Positions 8,346 through 16,042 of a DNA stretch of 64,000 nucleotides are shown here, piece after piece. The notes below the pieces were generated by a model. It was not told the DNA's origin. It ran no database searches and saw nothing but the letters and a program-made list of their open reading frames with translations. The DNA lies in assembly GCF_000255295.1 (NCBI RefSeq), contig NC_017030.1, positions 2,108,001 through 2,172,000 on the forward strand, given 5' to 3'. The position numbers were made by a program, and so were the translations under genes. Each line of letters starts with the position of its first letter. Positions within the stretch are counted from its first letter, which is position 1. This stretch comes from Corallococcus coralloides DSM 2259 (GTDB lineage: Bacteria; Myxococcota; Myxococcia; Myxococcales; Myxococcaceae).

Positions 8346-10460
8346 TCAGTGTATGGGCGCGAAGCCTCGCTCGCGCATCAGGGCGTCGAGGCTCGCGTCC
8401 TTCCCACGAAACTTCCGGTAGCCCTCGAAGGGGTCGATGGTGTTGCCCACTGAAAGCACGTGCTCGCGCAGCCGTGCGGCCACCTTTGCGTCGTAGGCAC
8501 CTCCGGCTTCCTGGAAGGCCTCGAAGGCGTCCGAAGCGAGCATGTCCGCCCAGAGATAGCGGTAGTAGCCCGCCGCATAGGCGTTGCTGGCGAAGACGTG
8601 CCCGAAATGGGGCATGCGGAAGCGCATGCCGACCTCCGCGGGCGCGCCCATCTGTCGAAGCATGTCGCGCTCGAAGGCGTCGGGGTCGATTCGCTTCGCT
8701 CCCGCCAGATGCATCTTCATCTCCACCAGCGCGGAGGTGAGGAAGTCCACGGTGTAGAAGCCCTGGTTGAACGTCGCCGCCTTCTGGATGCGGGCCACGA
8801 GCGCCTGGGGCATGGGCTGTCCCGTCGTGTGGTGCACCGCGAAGCGGCTCAGCACCTCCGGCGTGGCGAGCCAGTGCTCGAACAGCTTGGAGGGGAACTC
8901 CGCGTAGTCGCTCACCACGCGGCCACCACCGAGCGACGGATACGTCACGTCCCCGCTCAGCGTGTGCAGCGCGTGGCCGAACTCGTGGAACAGCGTCTGC
9001 GCGTCGCGCCAGCCGAGCAGCGCGGGGCTTCCCGCTCCCGGCTTCACGAACGGCATGCTGATGGCCACCAGGGCCGGCACCTCGCCACGGAAGCGCTCCT
9101 GGACGCGGTACGTCTCCGTCTGCCCGCCGTTGTACTTGCCCTCGCGCGCGTAGGGGTCGAAGTAGAGGAGCCCGCGCTCCCGGCCGCTCTCCCGGTCCTT
9201 CACCGCGAAGACGCGCACGTCCGGGTGATAGACGGGCACGTCCGGCGCGGGCGTGAAGGTGTAGCCGAGGAGCTGGCCCGCCACCCAGAACATGCCCTCG
9301 CGCAGGGTCTCCAGCTGGAGGTAGGGCTTCACCTCGCTGTCGTCGAAGTCATACGCCTGCTTGCGCACCTTCTCCGCGTAGTAGCGGTAGTCCCACGGGG
9401 CGATGGGCTCCTGCTGGCCCTGGCTCCGGGCAATGGCGGTCATCGCGGTGACCTCTTCGCGCACGCGCGCGACAGCGGGCGTCCACATCGTCTCCAGCAG
9501 CTTCATCGCGCGCTCGGGCGTCTTCACCATCGCGCGCTGGAGCTGCCGGTGCGCGTGGGTGGGGAAGCCCATGAGCTTCGCCTGCTCCGCGCGCGCCGCG
9601 AGGATCTGCGTGATGATGGCATTGTTGTCATGCGCGTCGCCGTGGTCGCCGCGGCTGTCGTAGTTGCGCCAGACCTTCTCGCGCAGCTCCCGTCGCTCCG
9701 AATACGTGAGGAAGTCCGCCACCACCGAGCGGGTGTTCGCCACGGCCCACTTCCCCGGCTGCCCGCGCGCCGTGGCCTCCGCGGCCACGGCCTTGCGCAG
9801 CGGCTCCGGCAGGCCCGCCAGGTCCGCCTCGTTCTCCAGGAGGGTGTAGCGCTTCTCGTCGGCGAGCACGTTCTGGTTGAACGTCGTGTAGAGCGTGGCG
9901 AGCCGTTGGTTGAGCGCGGCCATTCGCTTCGCCCCCGCCGCGTCCAGGAGGGCGCCCGAGCGCACGAAGTCGTCGTAGTAGTACGCCACCAGGCGCTGCT
10001 GCTCCGGCGTCAGCTTCGCCTTCGCGGCCGAGTCCCGGACCGCCTTGATGCGGCGGAAGAGCTTCCGGTTCTGGGGCTCCTCATCCCAGAACGCAGACAG
10101 CCGGGGCGCCAGCTCGCGCTCCACGGCCTGGTACTCCGGTGAGCTCACGAACGAGGACCACGCGTTGTAGACCTCGTAGACGCGGTTGAAGGCCCGGCCC
10201 GAGTCCTGGTACGCGGCGACGGTGTTCTCGAAGGTGGGAGGCTCCTTCGAGTCCGCGATGGCGGCGACTTCGTTCCTCGCCTGCGCCATGGCGGCTTCGA
10301 GTGCCGGCGCGAAATCCTCCACCCGCGCGCGGTCGAACGGCGGGACGCCCCCATGTGGCCCCGACCAGGGCGCGAGCAGGACATCCGGCGACGAAGCGGG
10401 GGCCGCGAAGGCCGTGCCCGCCAGGAGGACGAGGCATGCTGCGATTCTGTGTCGTGGCAT
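8346..10460 (-). CDS. secreted M3-family zinc metallopeptidase (oligopeptidase/Dcp-like)
   Basis: A 704-residue peptidase with an N-terminal signal peptide (hydrophobic core followed by T-A-F-A-A). The gluzincin motif H-E-F-G-H occupies residues 492-496, inside L-F-H-E-F-G-H-A-L-H typical of family M3 (thimet oligopeptidase, dipeptidyl carboxypeptidase). Length agrees with the family plus a signal peptide, so it should trim short peptides outside the inner membrane. A longer frame reaches 10673, but those codons overlap the divergent Lrp gene and the ATG at 10460 starts the signal peptide. It is followed by the VOC gene after 5 bp. Confidence 0.9.
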   Translation of the reverse strand: MPRHRIAACLVLLAGTAFAAPASSPDVLLAPWSGPHGGVPPFDRARVEDFAPALEAAMAQARNEVAAIADSKEPPTFENTVAAYQDSGRAFNRVYEVYNAWSSFVSSPEYQAVERELAPRLSAFWDEEPQNRKLFRRIKAVRDSAAKAKLTPEQQRLVAYYYDDFVRSGALLDAAGAKRMAALNQRLATLYTTFNQNVLADEKRYTLLENEADLAGLPEPLRKAVAAEATARGQPGKWAVANTRSVVADFLTYSERRELREKVWRNYDSRGDHGDAHDNNAIITQILAARAEQAKLMGFPTHAHRQLQRAMVKTPERAMKLLETMWTPAVARVREEVTAMTAIARSQGQQEPIAPWDYRYYAEKVRKQAYDFDDSEVKPYLQLETLREGMFWVAGQLLGYTFTPAPDVPVYHPDVRVFAVKDRESGRERGLLYFDPYAREGKYNGGQTETYRVQERFRGEVPALVAISMPFVKPGAGSPALLGWRDAQTLFHEFGHALHTLSGDVTYPSLGGGRVVSDYAEFPSKLFEHWLATPEVLSRFAVHHTTGQPMPQALVARIQKAATFNQGFYTVDFLTSALVEMKMHLAGAKRIDPDAFERDMLRQMGAPAEVGMRFRMPHFGHVFASNAYAAGYYRYLWADMLASDAFEAFQEAGGAYDAKVAARLREHVLSVGNTIDPFEGYRKFRGKDASLDALMRERGFAPIH

Positions 10461-10524
10461 GCGGACAGAATACGAGCCAGGATTGTGCGGCATCCATCGA
10501 ATGAAATTCGCCCAGGAGCCTCGG

Positions 10525-10992
10525 ATGGCCGCACTCGACCGAATTGATCGCGTGATTCTGGAGGCCCTCCAGAACAATGCACGGCTGTCCAACAAGGAAT
10601 TGGCCGCGAAGGTGGGGCTGGCCCCGTCGTCGTGCCTCGCGCGGGTGAAGCGGCTGGAGACGGATGGGGTCATCCGCTCCTATCGGGCGGAGCTGGATCC
10701 GCGCCCGCTGGGGCTGGGGCTCCAGGCGCTCATCGGCGTGCAGCTCCGGCTCCACGTGGGAGAGCATTTCGGCAGCATCGGAGACCACCTGCGCTCGCTG
10801 CCGGAGACGGTGGCCGTCTATTGCCTGGGCGGCACGACGGACTTCCTGGTGCATGTCGTGTGTCGGGACACCGAACACCTGCGCGTGCTCACCATCCAGT
10901 CCTTCACCAGCCGCCCGGAGGTGAGCCGCATCGAGACGTCGCTGGTGTTCTCCTTCGCGCGTTCGGGGCTGCCGGTCGACCGGGGCGCCTGA
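10525..10992 (+). CDS. Lrp/AsnC-family transcriptional regulator
   Basis: A 155-residue regulator. The first 60 residues have the AsnC-type helix-turn-helix, with L-D-R-I-D-R-V-I-L-E-A-L then N-A-R-L-S-N-K-E-L-A and R-V-K-R-L-E. The rest is the RAM effector-binding domain. The ATG at 10525 is chosen over one at 10501 because AGGAG lies 6 bases before it. Lrp-type proteins bind amino acids and control their metabolism. The gene diverges from the M3 peptidase with only 64 bp between starts, so regulation of that peptidase and of itself is plausible. Confidence 0.88.
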   Translation: MAALDRIDRVILEALQNNARLSNKELAAKVGLAPSSCLARVKRLETDGVIRSYRAELDPRPLGLGLQALIGVQLRLHVGEHFGSIGDHLRSLPETVAVYCLGGTTDFLVHVVCRDTEHLRVLTIQSFTSRPEVSRIETSLVFSFARSGLPVDRGA

Positions 10993-11081
10993 TGAAGCCG
11001 GCGCTGTAACCTTTTTCCGTCCTCGTTCGTGGTGGCCGTTGGATGCCCGGAATGCGCCGGGCGCCGGGACGGAGGACGGAC

Positions 11082-12386
11082 ATGCAGGCGACGAAGGTGG
11101 CCGTGGTGGGCGGGGGACTGGGCGGGCTCACGGCGGCGGCGCTGCTCGCGCGCGGCGGCTGCGAGGTGACGGTGTACGAGCGCTCCAAGCACCTGGGAGG
11201 GCGGGCGAGGACGACGGAGGTGGAGGGCTTCCGCTTCAACCTGGGCCCGCATGCCCTGTACCGGGCGGGCGCGGCGTTCCGGGTGCTGGAGCGCCTGGGC
11301 GTGAAGCCCACGGGAGGCATTCCGAATCAGACGGGTTCCCATGCGCTGGTCGGCGGCCGGCTGCACACGCTGCCTCGGGGCGCCGTGACGCTGATGACGA
11401 CGGATGTGCTGTCGCTCGCCTCGAAGCTGGAGGTGGCGAAGCTGTTGGCGGGACTGGCCCGCATCGACACGCAGCCATTGGGGGCCATGTCGATGCGCGA
11501 GTGGCTGGAGACGCACCTGACGCGCAAGGACAGCCAGGCGCTCATCGGAGCGCTGATTCGCGTGTCCTCATACTGCGCGGACTTCGAAGCGCTCAGCGCG
11601 GAGGCGGGGCTGAAGCAGCTCCAGTGCGCGACCGCCGCGAACGTGCTGTACGTGGACGGAGGCTGGAGCACCCTGGTGGACGCGGTGGAGCGGCTGGGAC
11701 GTGAGGCTGGCGCCCGGCTGGAGCTGTCCGCGCGAGTGGATGCCGTCGTCCTCCAGGAAGGGGGCAAGTGGGTTGAAGGCGTGCGGCTCGCGGATGGCAC
11801 GGTGCACCGCGCGGACGCGGTGGTGATGGCGGGGAGCCCCGCGGACGTGGCGGCGCTCATGCCGGGAGACGCGGTGCTCGCGCGGGAGGCGCGGGAGGCG
11901 GTGCCCATCCAGGCGGCGACGTTGGAGCTGGGACTGTCGGCCCTGCCGAGACCGGATGCGCTGTTCGCGCTGGGACTGGATGGGCCCTGGTACGCGTCGG
12001 TGCATTCGGCCTCCGCGAAGCTGGCCCCGGAAGGGGGCGCGATGGTGCACGTGGCGAAGTACCTGGGCGGCGCGGACACGGAGGCGAGCGAAGCGGCGCT
12101 GGAGGCCGTGATGGACGCGCTTCAGCCGGGATGGCGCGCGAAGGTGGTGGCGCGGCGCTACCGGCCCTCGCTCACCGTCAGTGCCGGGTTGCCCCGTGCC
12201 GTGAACGGCGGACTGACCGGGCGTCCCTCCGTGGAGGTGCCGCACGTGGGCGGACTGTTCCGCGTGGGCGACTGGGTGGGCTCGGAGGGCATGCTCGCGG
12301 ACGCATCCCTGGCGAGCGCCGAGGCCGTGGAGCAAGCCCTGGTGCGACGCACCGCGACGTCCCAGCGCCGCGCGGCGGGAACTTGA
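11082..12386 (+). CDS. FAD-dependent oxidoreductase, phytoene-desaturase/amine-oxidase type
   Basis: A 434-residue flavoprotein. The N-terminal dinucleotide-binding motif V-V-G-G-G-L-G-G-L with a following Y-E-R and L-G-G-R-A-R-T is the classic GxGxxG plus FAD signature of the NAD(P)-binding amine oxidase/carotenoid desaturase superfamily. A late G-L-F-R-V-G-D-W motif closes the FAD site. The substrate is unknown; terpenoid or carotenoid dehydrogenation is a guess from the fold. A GGAGG site lies just before the ATG at 11082. The 3' end runs straight into the 69-bp repeat array, beyond which lies an ECF41 sigma factor. Redox enzymes are the usual partners of that sigma group. Confidence 0.82.
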   Translation: MQATKVAVVGGGLGGLTAAALLARGGCEVTVYERSKHLGGRARTTEVEGFRFNLGPHALYRAGAAFRVLERLGVKPTGGIPNQTGSHALVGGRLHTLPRGAVTLMTTDVLSLASKLEVAKLLAGLARIDTQPLGAMSMREWLETHLTRKDSQALIGALIRVSSYCADFEALSAEAGLKQLQCATAANVLYVDGGWSTLVDAVERLGREAGARLELSARVDAVVLQEGGKWVEGVRLADGTVHRADAVVMAGSPADVAALMPGDAVLAREAREAVPIQAATLELGLSALPRPDALFALGLDGPWYASVHSASAKLAPEGGAMVHVAKYLGGADTEASEAALEAVMDALQPGWRAKVVARRYRPSLTVSAGLPRAVNGGLTGRPSVEVPHVGGLFRVGDWVGSEGMLADASLASAEAVEQALVRRTATSQRRAAGT

Positions 12387-12438
12387 GGTGGATGGGCGCA
12401 CAGGCCAGGAGCCCCTCCCCGGCGGCGCAGAGCAAAAA

Positions 12439-13354
12439 CCTGTCGGACAGTCGGACAGGTTGTGCGGACCGTGCCCGGGTCCTCTCGCGGACTCCTGGAC
12501 GAGGAAACCTGTCGGACAGTCGGACAAGTTGGAAGGACCGTGGCAGGCCCCCCAGGCTGCCCGGGCAGCAGGAAAACCTGTCGGACAGTCGGACAGGTTG
12601 GGCGGCCCTCAGCCGGAAGCTCCTGTTCCATCCCGACGGCGAAAACCTGTCGGACAGTCGGACAGGTTGGGGGCCTTGGTCCGGCTCCCAGGGGCCGGAT
12701 CCAGGAAGCAAAACCTGTCGGACAGCCGGACATGCTGGGGGATCCTGGCGGGGCTCCCAGGCGCCGACTCCAGGCCGCGGGAACCTGTCGGACAGTCGGA
12801 CAAGTTGGGCGGACCGTGGCAGGTCCCCGCGCTGCCCCGGGCAGTTGGAAGACTTGTCGGACAGTCGGACAAGTTGGGCGGACCGTTACCGGGCCCTCGG
12901 CGCTGGTTCCTGGCCGCGGGAACCTGTCGGACAGTCGGACCGGTTTGGGGGACCAGGCAAGCCCTGGGGCGACCCCGAATGGCGGAAACCTGTCGGACAA
13001 TCGGACAGGTTGGGCGGACCGTGACCGGGCCTTCGGTGCTGGCTCCAGCCTGCGGAAACTTGTCCGACAGTCGGACCTGTCTTGCGGACCGTGGCTGGTG
13101 GGGGCTCCTCCCCGTCCGGGCAGTGGAAACCTGTCGGACAGTCGGACAGGTTTTGGAACACCGCCGCCGGGGGAGGTCTCTCCCAGCTCGGGCCGAGGAA
13201 ACCTGTCGGACAGTCGGACAGGTTGGGGACCTTGGCGGGGCTCGTGGGCTTTGGCTCCGGACCGGGGAAACTTGTCGGACAGGTTGGGGACCTTGGTCGG
13301 GCTCGTGGGCTTTGGCCGCGGACCTTGGAAACTTGTCCGACAGTCGGACAGGTT
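12439..13354. repeat. 14-copy 69-bp interspersed/tandem repeat array
   Basis: Fourteen copies of a 23-bp core, CCT(GTCGGACA)2GGTT, start at 12439, 12508, 12577, 12646, 12714, 12784, 12853, 12923, 12989, 13059, 13130, 13202, 13271 and 13332. Steps are 66-72 bp, except the last (61), because copy 13 lacks one 8-mer. With flanking bases most cores form an inverted repeat AACCTGTC / GACAGGTT around 9 nt. Copy 7 changes both arms together (CTTGTC with GACAAG), which keeps pairing. The roughly 46-bp stretches between cores are related to one another (GCGGACCGTGG... then ...CCGCGGGAA), so this is a degenerate minisatellite and not CRISPR. Steps that are not multiples of three argue against coding. 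Confidence 0.92.
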
Positions 13355-13468
13355 TGGCCCGGTCCGGCCCGGCGGGGCTTGGCTTGGAGGTTCGGGGACT
13401 TGGGGGCCCCGGCACTGTGGTGCTCCAGTGATGCTCTTGGATTGTTGGAACGTGGGGGCTTGAACGGG

Positions 13469-14428
13469 ATGGATTCACAGGCGCGAGGAGCACTGGGGCA
13501 GGCCGCACGCGAGCACGAGCGCTTCCTCTGGGGGCTCTGCTACCGGATGACCGGCGTGGCGGCGGACGCGGATGACCTGGTGCAGGACGTCTATGCGCGC
13601 GCGCTCGCGACACCTCCGGAACGTCTGGACACCCTGCGCCCCTGGTTGACCCGCGTGGCGGTGAACCTGGCGCGAGACCACCTGCGCCGCCGCCGCCGCG
13701 AGGGCTACGTCGGTCCCTGGTTGCCCTCGCCGGTGGAGACCGGCGACGAGGAGGTCCTACCCGCCGTGGAGGCACGGCTTCCGGGCGGCGGCTCGACGGA
13801 GGGGCGTTACGAACTGCTGGAGAGCGTCTCCTTCGCCTTCCTGTTGGCGCTGGAGGCCCTGTCGCCCAAGCAGCGGGCAGTGCTGCTGCTGCGCGATGTC
13901 TTTGATTACTCGGTGCTGGAAGTGGCCGAGGCGCTGCGCATGAGCGAAGCGAACGTGAAGGTGGTGCACCACCGCGCGCGCTCGGCCATGGCCGCGTACG
14001 ACCAGTCACGTTGCGTGCCCACGCGCGACGTGCAGGAGCGCACGCGGGCTTCGCTGGAGGCCTTCCTGGGTGCCCTGGTGACGGGAGACGTGGCCGCCGC
14101 GGAGGCGCTGCTGGCCTCGGATGTGCGTGCGCTGTCGGATGGTGGCGGAAAGGTGCGCGCGGCCCTGGTTCCCATCGTGGGCCCTCAGCGCGTCGTCCTC
14201 TTCATGCGCCGGCTGCTGGAGATGCGAGGCCCGCCCGTGGCGTGGGAGGCGAGGATGCTCAATGGCCTGCCCGCCGTGGTGGCGGTGTTCCATCCGGGAG
14301 CGGATCCATTATTGGCCCTGAACACGGTGCTTCGCGTGGACGTGGACTCCAGCGGACGCATCCATGCGCTGCATTCCGTGTTGGTGGACCGGAAGCTCAT
14401 GGGGGTGCGCATGCCCGTGCCGGAATGA
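13469..14428 (+). CDS. ECF41-type RNA polymerase sigma factor with SnoaL-like C-terminal domain
   Basis: A 319-residue ECF sigma factor. Region sigma2 spans about residues 13-75 (D-A-D-D-L-V-Q-D) and sigma4 about 118-178 (L-S-P-K-Q-R-A-V then S-E-A-N-V-K-V). The linker has W-L-P-S-P at 84-88, close to the WLPEP motif of group ECF41, and the C-terminal extension has D-G-G-G-K at 224-228, the group's hallmark. In ECF41 proteins the extension both inhibits and supports activity in place of an anti-sigma factor. The frame stays open into the repeat array, so gene callers may overextend it; the ATG at 13469 begins right before sigma2. No carboxymuconolactone decarboxylase partner is adjacent, but an FAD oxidoreductase lies across the array. 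Confidence 0.92.
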   Translation: MDSQARGALGQAAREHERFLWGLCYRMTGVAADADDLVQDVYARALATPPERLDTLRPWLTRVAVNLARDHLRRRRREGYVGPWLPSPVETGDEEVLPAVEARLPGGGSTEGRYELLESVSFAFLLALEALSPKQRAVLLLRDVFDYSVLEVAEALRMSEANVKVVHHRARSAMAAYDQSRCVPTRDVQERTRASLEAFLGALVTGDVAAAEALLASDVRALSDGGGKVRAALVPIVGPQRVVLFMRRLLEMRGPPVAWEARMLNGLPAVVAVFHPGADPLLALNTVLRVDVDSSGRIHALHSVLVDRKLMGVRMPVPE

Positions 14429-14502
14429 CACGGACTTCGTGGAAAAAGGGTCCTGATAAAACTTTCACAGAGCGTATCCGTTTGAGCGCACTCCCCGGGA
14501 GA

Positions 14503-14519
14503 GGCGAGCAGGGCTCGCC
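14503..14519. promoter_or_regulatory. hairpin in the leader of the 14543 lipoprotein gene
   Basis: GGCGAGC at 14503-14509 and GCTCGCC at 14513-14519 form a perfect 7-bp stem with a 3-nt loop, 23 bp before the ATG at 14543. It could end sigma-factor transcription or shape the lipoprotein leader. There is no T-tract after it. Confidence 0.4.
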
Positions 14520-14542
14520 ACGTCCATCTGAGAGGAACTCGA

Positions 14543-15937
14543 ATGTCGATGCGGAAGATGTGGGTCCCCAGGATTCTGATGTTGGGTGGTCTGACGTTGC
14601 TCGCCGGTTGCGGCCGTGAGCCCCGCCCCGTGGAGGTCATCCAATCCCGAGGGGCTGAAGGCGTTGCGCTGCTCATCGAGCGGGAGGCCGGAACAGGGCC
14701 CTACGTCGAAAGCACGGCGGAGCGCTTCCGGGTCGTCGCCTCGGGCGAAGTCATCAAGTCCGTGCGCTGGAGCGCCAACGCGGGTGTCGTCGAGCCTTCC
14801 GATGAGCGGGTCACCTGGACGCTGCCCACGGCGGGGACGGCGTCCCTGTCCGTCACCGTCGAGACGGAGTCCGGCAAGACGGCGGAGGGCGCGTTCCAGT
14901 TCAGTGTGGTGGCCGCGCCGCTCGCCTCCCACTCCGCCATCGACACGAGGCCGGATGTCACCGGCAGCAGCTGCGACATCGCGTTCGACAGCACGGGCAA
15001 GGGGCACGTCATCTACACGAACGACACCCACAACAGCCTGTGGTACGCGAGCTGGGACGGCGCGTCCTGGACGACGGAGCAGATTGACGGTCCCGGCTTC
15101 AACAACGGGGGCGTCTTCGTCGTGAAGAGCCAGCTGGTCGTCGACCCTGTCACGGGCACGCCGCACGTCGCCTACTCCAAGGGAACCGGCAACATCACCA
15201 ACACGACGACGCGGGTGGGCTATGCCACGCGCGTCAATGGCGCCTGGGTTCGGGAGGAGGTCGACTCATCAGTGGTGATGCGCTTCAGCATCGCGCTCAA
15301 CCCGGCGCAGGCGCAGCAGCCGGTCATCGTCTTCACCTCCAACCCTTCGGCGGGCGTCAAGGTCGCGACCCGGACAGCGGCGAACACGTGGTCCACCGTG
15401 ACGCCCTCCACCAGCATCCATGCGCTCACGAGCGACGCCCTCTTCGACGCGACCGGAGCGCTGCACTTCATCACGCACCAGTCCGCGAGCGGCTACGTCA
15501 GCCAGTACCTTCAGGTCCTCCGGGGTTCGACCCTGGAGTCCTTCGCGCTGAAGACCAGCACCTCCGCGCCCTGGCTCGCGACGGCCTGGGGGCCGGACTC
15601 GCACCTGCTGGCGCTCTCCAACGGCATCTCCGAAGGCGAATGGAACGCCATCGAGGACATCACGGTCGGGACGCCTGCCGCGTCCAGCACCCGGAGGGTC
15701 TCGACGGTGGATTACAAGTACGCCTCGTCGGCCCTGGCCTACGGCGGAGGCAAGCCGGTCGTCGTCCTGCGCAATGGGACGGCGCTGACGCTCGGAACGA
15801 CGGACGCGCAGGGCTTCTGGACGTACACGCAGCTGGGAACGGTGGAGGACAACAGCCGTCCGAGCGTGGCGATCCGTCCCACGGATGGCGTGCCGCATGT
15901 CTGCTACCAACGGGACGGCAAGGTGACCTTCCAGTAG
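14543..15937 (+). CDS. lipoprotein with Ig-like and BNR/sialidase-like repeat regions
   Basis: A 464-residue protein whose signal peptide ends in L-L-A-G-C, a good lipobox. Residues about 50-130 read like a beta-sandwich (Ig-like) domain, and the rest has repeated segments of the form G-x-x-W followed by P-x-V-A-Y/C-Y, as in beta-propeller proteins of the BNR/sialidase type. No catalytic residues can be named. AGAGGAA precedes the ATG at 14543 at a good distance. It follows the ECF41 gene by 114 bp in the same direction, so it could be a target of that sigma factor, but no promoter motif proves this. Confidence 0.7.
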   Translation: MSMRKMWVPRILMLGGLTLLAGCGREPRPVEVIQSRGAEGVALLIEREAGTGPYVESTAERFRVVASGEVIKSVRWSANAGVVEPSDERVTWTLPTAGTASLSVTVETESGKTAEGAFQFSVVAAPLASHSAIDTRPDVTGSSCDIAFDSTGKGHVIYTNDTHNSLWYASWDGASWTTEQIDGPGFNNGGVFVVKSQLVVDPVTGTPHVAYSKGTGNITNTTTRVGYATRVNGAWVREEVDSSVVMRFSIALNPAQAQQPVIVFTSNPSAGVKVATRTAANTWSTVTPSTSIHALTSDALFDATGALHFITHQSASGYVSQYLQVLRGSTLESFALKTSTSAPWLATAWGPDSHLLALSNGISEGEWNAIEDITVGTPAASSTRRVSTVDYKYASSALAYGGGKPVVVLRNGTALTLGTTDAQGFWTYTQLGTVEDNSRPSVAIRPTDGVPHVCYQRDGKVTFQ

Positions 15938-15991
15938 GCCGGTCCACCTCCGGATTGCCCCAAGGGGTGAAGCCCCTGTCCAAGCGCTCCC

Positions 15992-16017
15992 TCCGTCACC
16001 AGTTCCCTGGTGACGGA
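15992..16017. terminator. perfect 11-bp inverted repeat before the MMPL gene
   Basis: TCCGTCACCAG at 15992-16002 and CTGGTGACGGA at 16007-16017 pair perfectly around a 4-nt loop. It lies 54 bp after the lipoprotein stop and 25 bp before the MMPL start. It can be read as a terminator without a T-tract or as an operator for the MMPL-glycosyltransferase operon. The sequence alone does not decide. Confidence 0.55.
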
Positions 16018-16042
16018 CGGGCGTGCGAACGGGGGGACGTGC

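Noticed and set aside
12439-13354. CRISPR array
   Set aside because: The segments between the cores are related to one another, the step varies from 66 to 72 bp with an 8-bp deletion in one core, and no cas genes are near.
13059-13354. ECF41 promoter within the repeats
   Set aside because: The repeat's TGTCGGACA only loosely resembles the TGTCACA-type -35 reported for ECF41 factors, and no matching -10 stands at the right distance.
12131-13463. Long open frames in several frames across the repeat array
   Set aside because: Steps of 68, 70, 71 and 66 bp break phase, and repeat translation in every frame gives low-complexity peptides; they are products of a G/C-rich repeat without stops.
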